Source: Actinomycetota bacterium (GTDB lineage: Bacteria; Actinomycetota; Actinomycetes; Nanopelagicales; Nanopelagicaceae). Taken from it: a stretch of 5,387 nt of DNA. Both the position numbers and the translations under genes were made by a program. Below the pieces are notes generated by a model that worked only from the letters and a program-made list of their open reading frames with translations, was not told the DNA's origin and searched no databases. Every line of letters begins with the position of its first letter. The stretch's first letter is position 1. The stretch is taken from assembly GCA_009700155.1 (NCBI GenBank), contig WLMP01000066.1, positions 1-5,387 of the forward strand, in the 5' to 3' direction. This document shows positions 5,229 to 5,387 of this stretch, piece by piece.

Positions 5229-5387
5229 TTTTGGTTTCCGGCTTTTTTCTAATTAACATAAACAAGCCAAAACCCACAACACTAGTAACTAATACACCGA
5301 TTACCCCAGAAGCACCAACAGATAATCTCTCATTATCTACTCCAGCTAATCCGTAATCAGCTAAAGCTGAATCTGCTAATGAGTGAT
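5221..5387 (-). CDS. PDGLE-domain (CbiN-like) cobalt transport subunit, C-terminal part
   Basis: The last 54 residues are in the window (codons from 5385 down to TAA at 5221-5223). They include ALADYGLAGVDNERLSVG followed by the membrane helix GVIGVLVTSVVGFGLFMLI and a basic tail RKKPETKNR. This ALADYGxxGVxNERLS pattern followed by one helix is the C-terminal half of PDGLE-domain proteins. Those are encoded after cbiM in actinobacterial cobalt transport operons and are counterparts of CbiN. It could also be the tail of a fused CbiM-PDGLE protein; the rest lies beyond the right edge. Its 3' end overlaps the open frame of cbiQ by up to about 30 bases, and a run of six A (minus strand, 5248-5243) lies in that overlap. 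Confidence 0.85.
   Translation of the reverse strand, partial: HSLADSALADYGLAGVDNERLSVGASGVIGVLVTSVVGFGLFMLIRKKPETKNR

Noticed and set aside
5241..5252. A-AAA-AAG slippery heptamer on the minus strand in the PDGLE/cbiQ overlap as a -1 programmed frameshift site
   Set aside because: A -1 shift there enters the third frame, which soon meets a TAG (after about eight codons), whereas cbiQ needs a +1 or -2 shift.
3677..5387. Cobalamin riboswitch for the transporter operon
   Set aside because: No leader sequence is present; the operon start is beyond the right edge of the window, so this cannot be judged.

Overview
The window is a gene-dense, AT-rich bacterial segment (by eye close to 40% GC) with very short gaps between genes. 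The host is most likely a low-GC actinobacterium with a streamlined genome, for example a freshwater acI/Nanopelagicales-type lineage. This is inference from three things. There is a small two-ended membrane protein of a family I know from Actinobacteria. Two genes have a TANNNT -10 box exactly six bases before an ATG or GTG, which is the arrangement of leaderless mRNAs common in Actinobacteria. The cobalt-type ECF transporter includes a PDGLE-domain subunit of the actinobacterial kind. No rRNA, tRNA, CRISPR array, insertion sequence or phage gene was seen.

Left part (1-1691). A probable gene tail lies on the plus strand at 2-76. A LysE/RhtB-type exporter on the minus strand (155-808) appears to have its own leaderless promoter. 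Next is a two-ended membrane protein of unknown function (minus, 924-1520), followed by two tandem hairpins, the second a textbook intrinsic terminator. Upstream of it is a 171-base gap with a 15-base direct repeat and a small dyad.

Middle (1692-3677). A stand-alone LuxR/GerE-type DNA-binding protein (minus, 1692-2024) is divergent from a two-gene plus-strand operon. The operon encodes a crotonase-fold enzyme whose active site looks like a delta3-delta2-enoyl-CoA isomerase (2098-2847) and an HSDL2-like short-chain dehydrogenase (2847-3677), joined by a TAATG stop/start overlap. Together they suggest CoA-linked fatty or branched acid metabolism. The regulator may control the operon, the membrane protein gene, or both; a shared CAAAGTGGT element on both sides of the regulator gene hints at this.

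Right part (3674-5387, all minus). These are the last three genes of a cobalt/nickel ECF transporter: the end of a PDGLE-domain (CbiN-like) subunit, the transmembrane coupling protein CbiQ, and the ATPase CbiO. CbiM would lie to the right of the window. CbiO converges on the dehydrogenase gene; the stop codons overlap in TTAA, and a likely terminator for the plus-strand operon lies inside the last codons of cbiO. The oddest point is that the CbiQ reading frame has no ATG, GTG or TTG upstream of its conserved N-terminal region.

I found no clear new multi-gene system. The best leads are the missing cbiQ start codon, the regulator with its repeated sites, and the convergent gene ends sharing a terminator.
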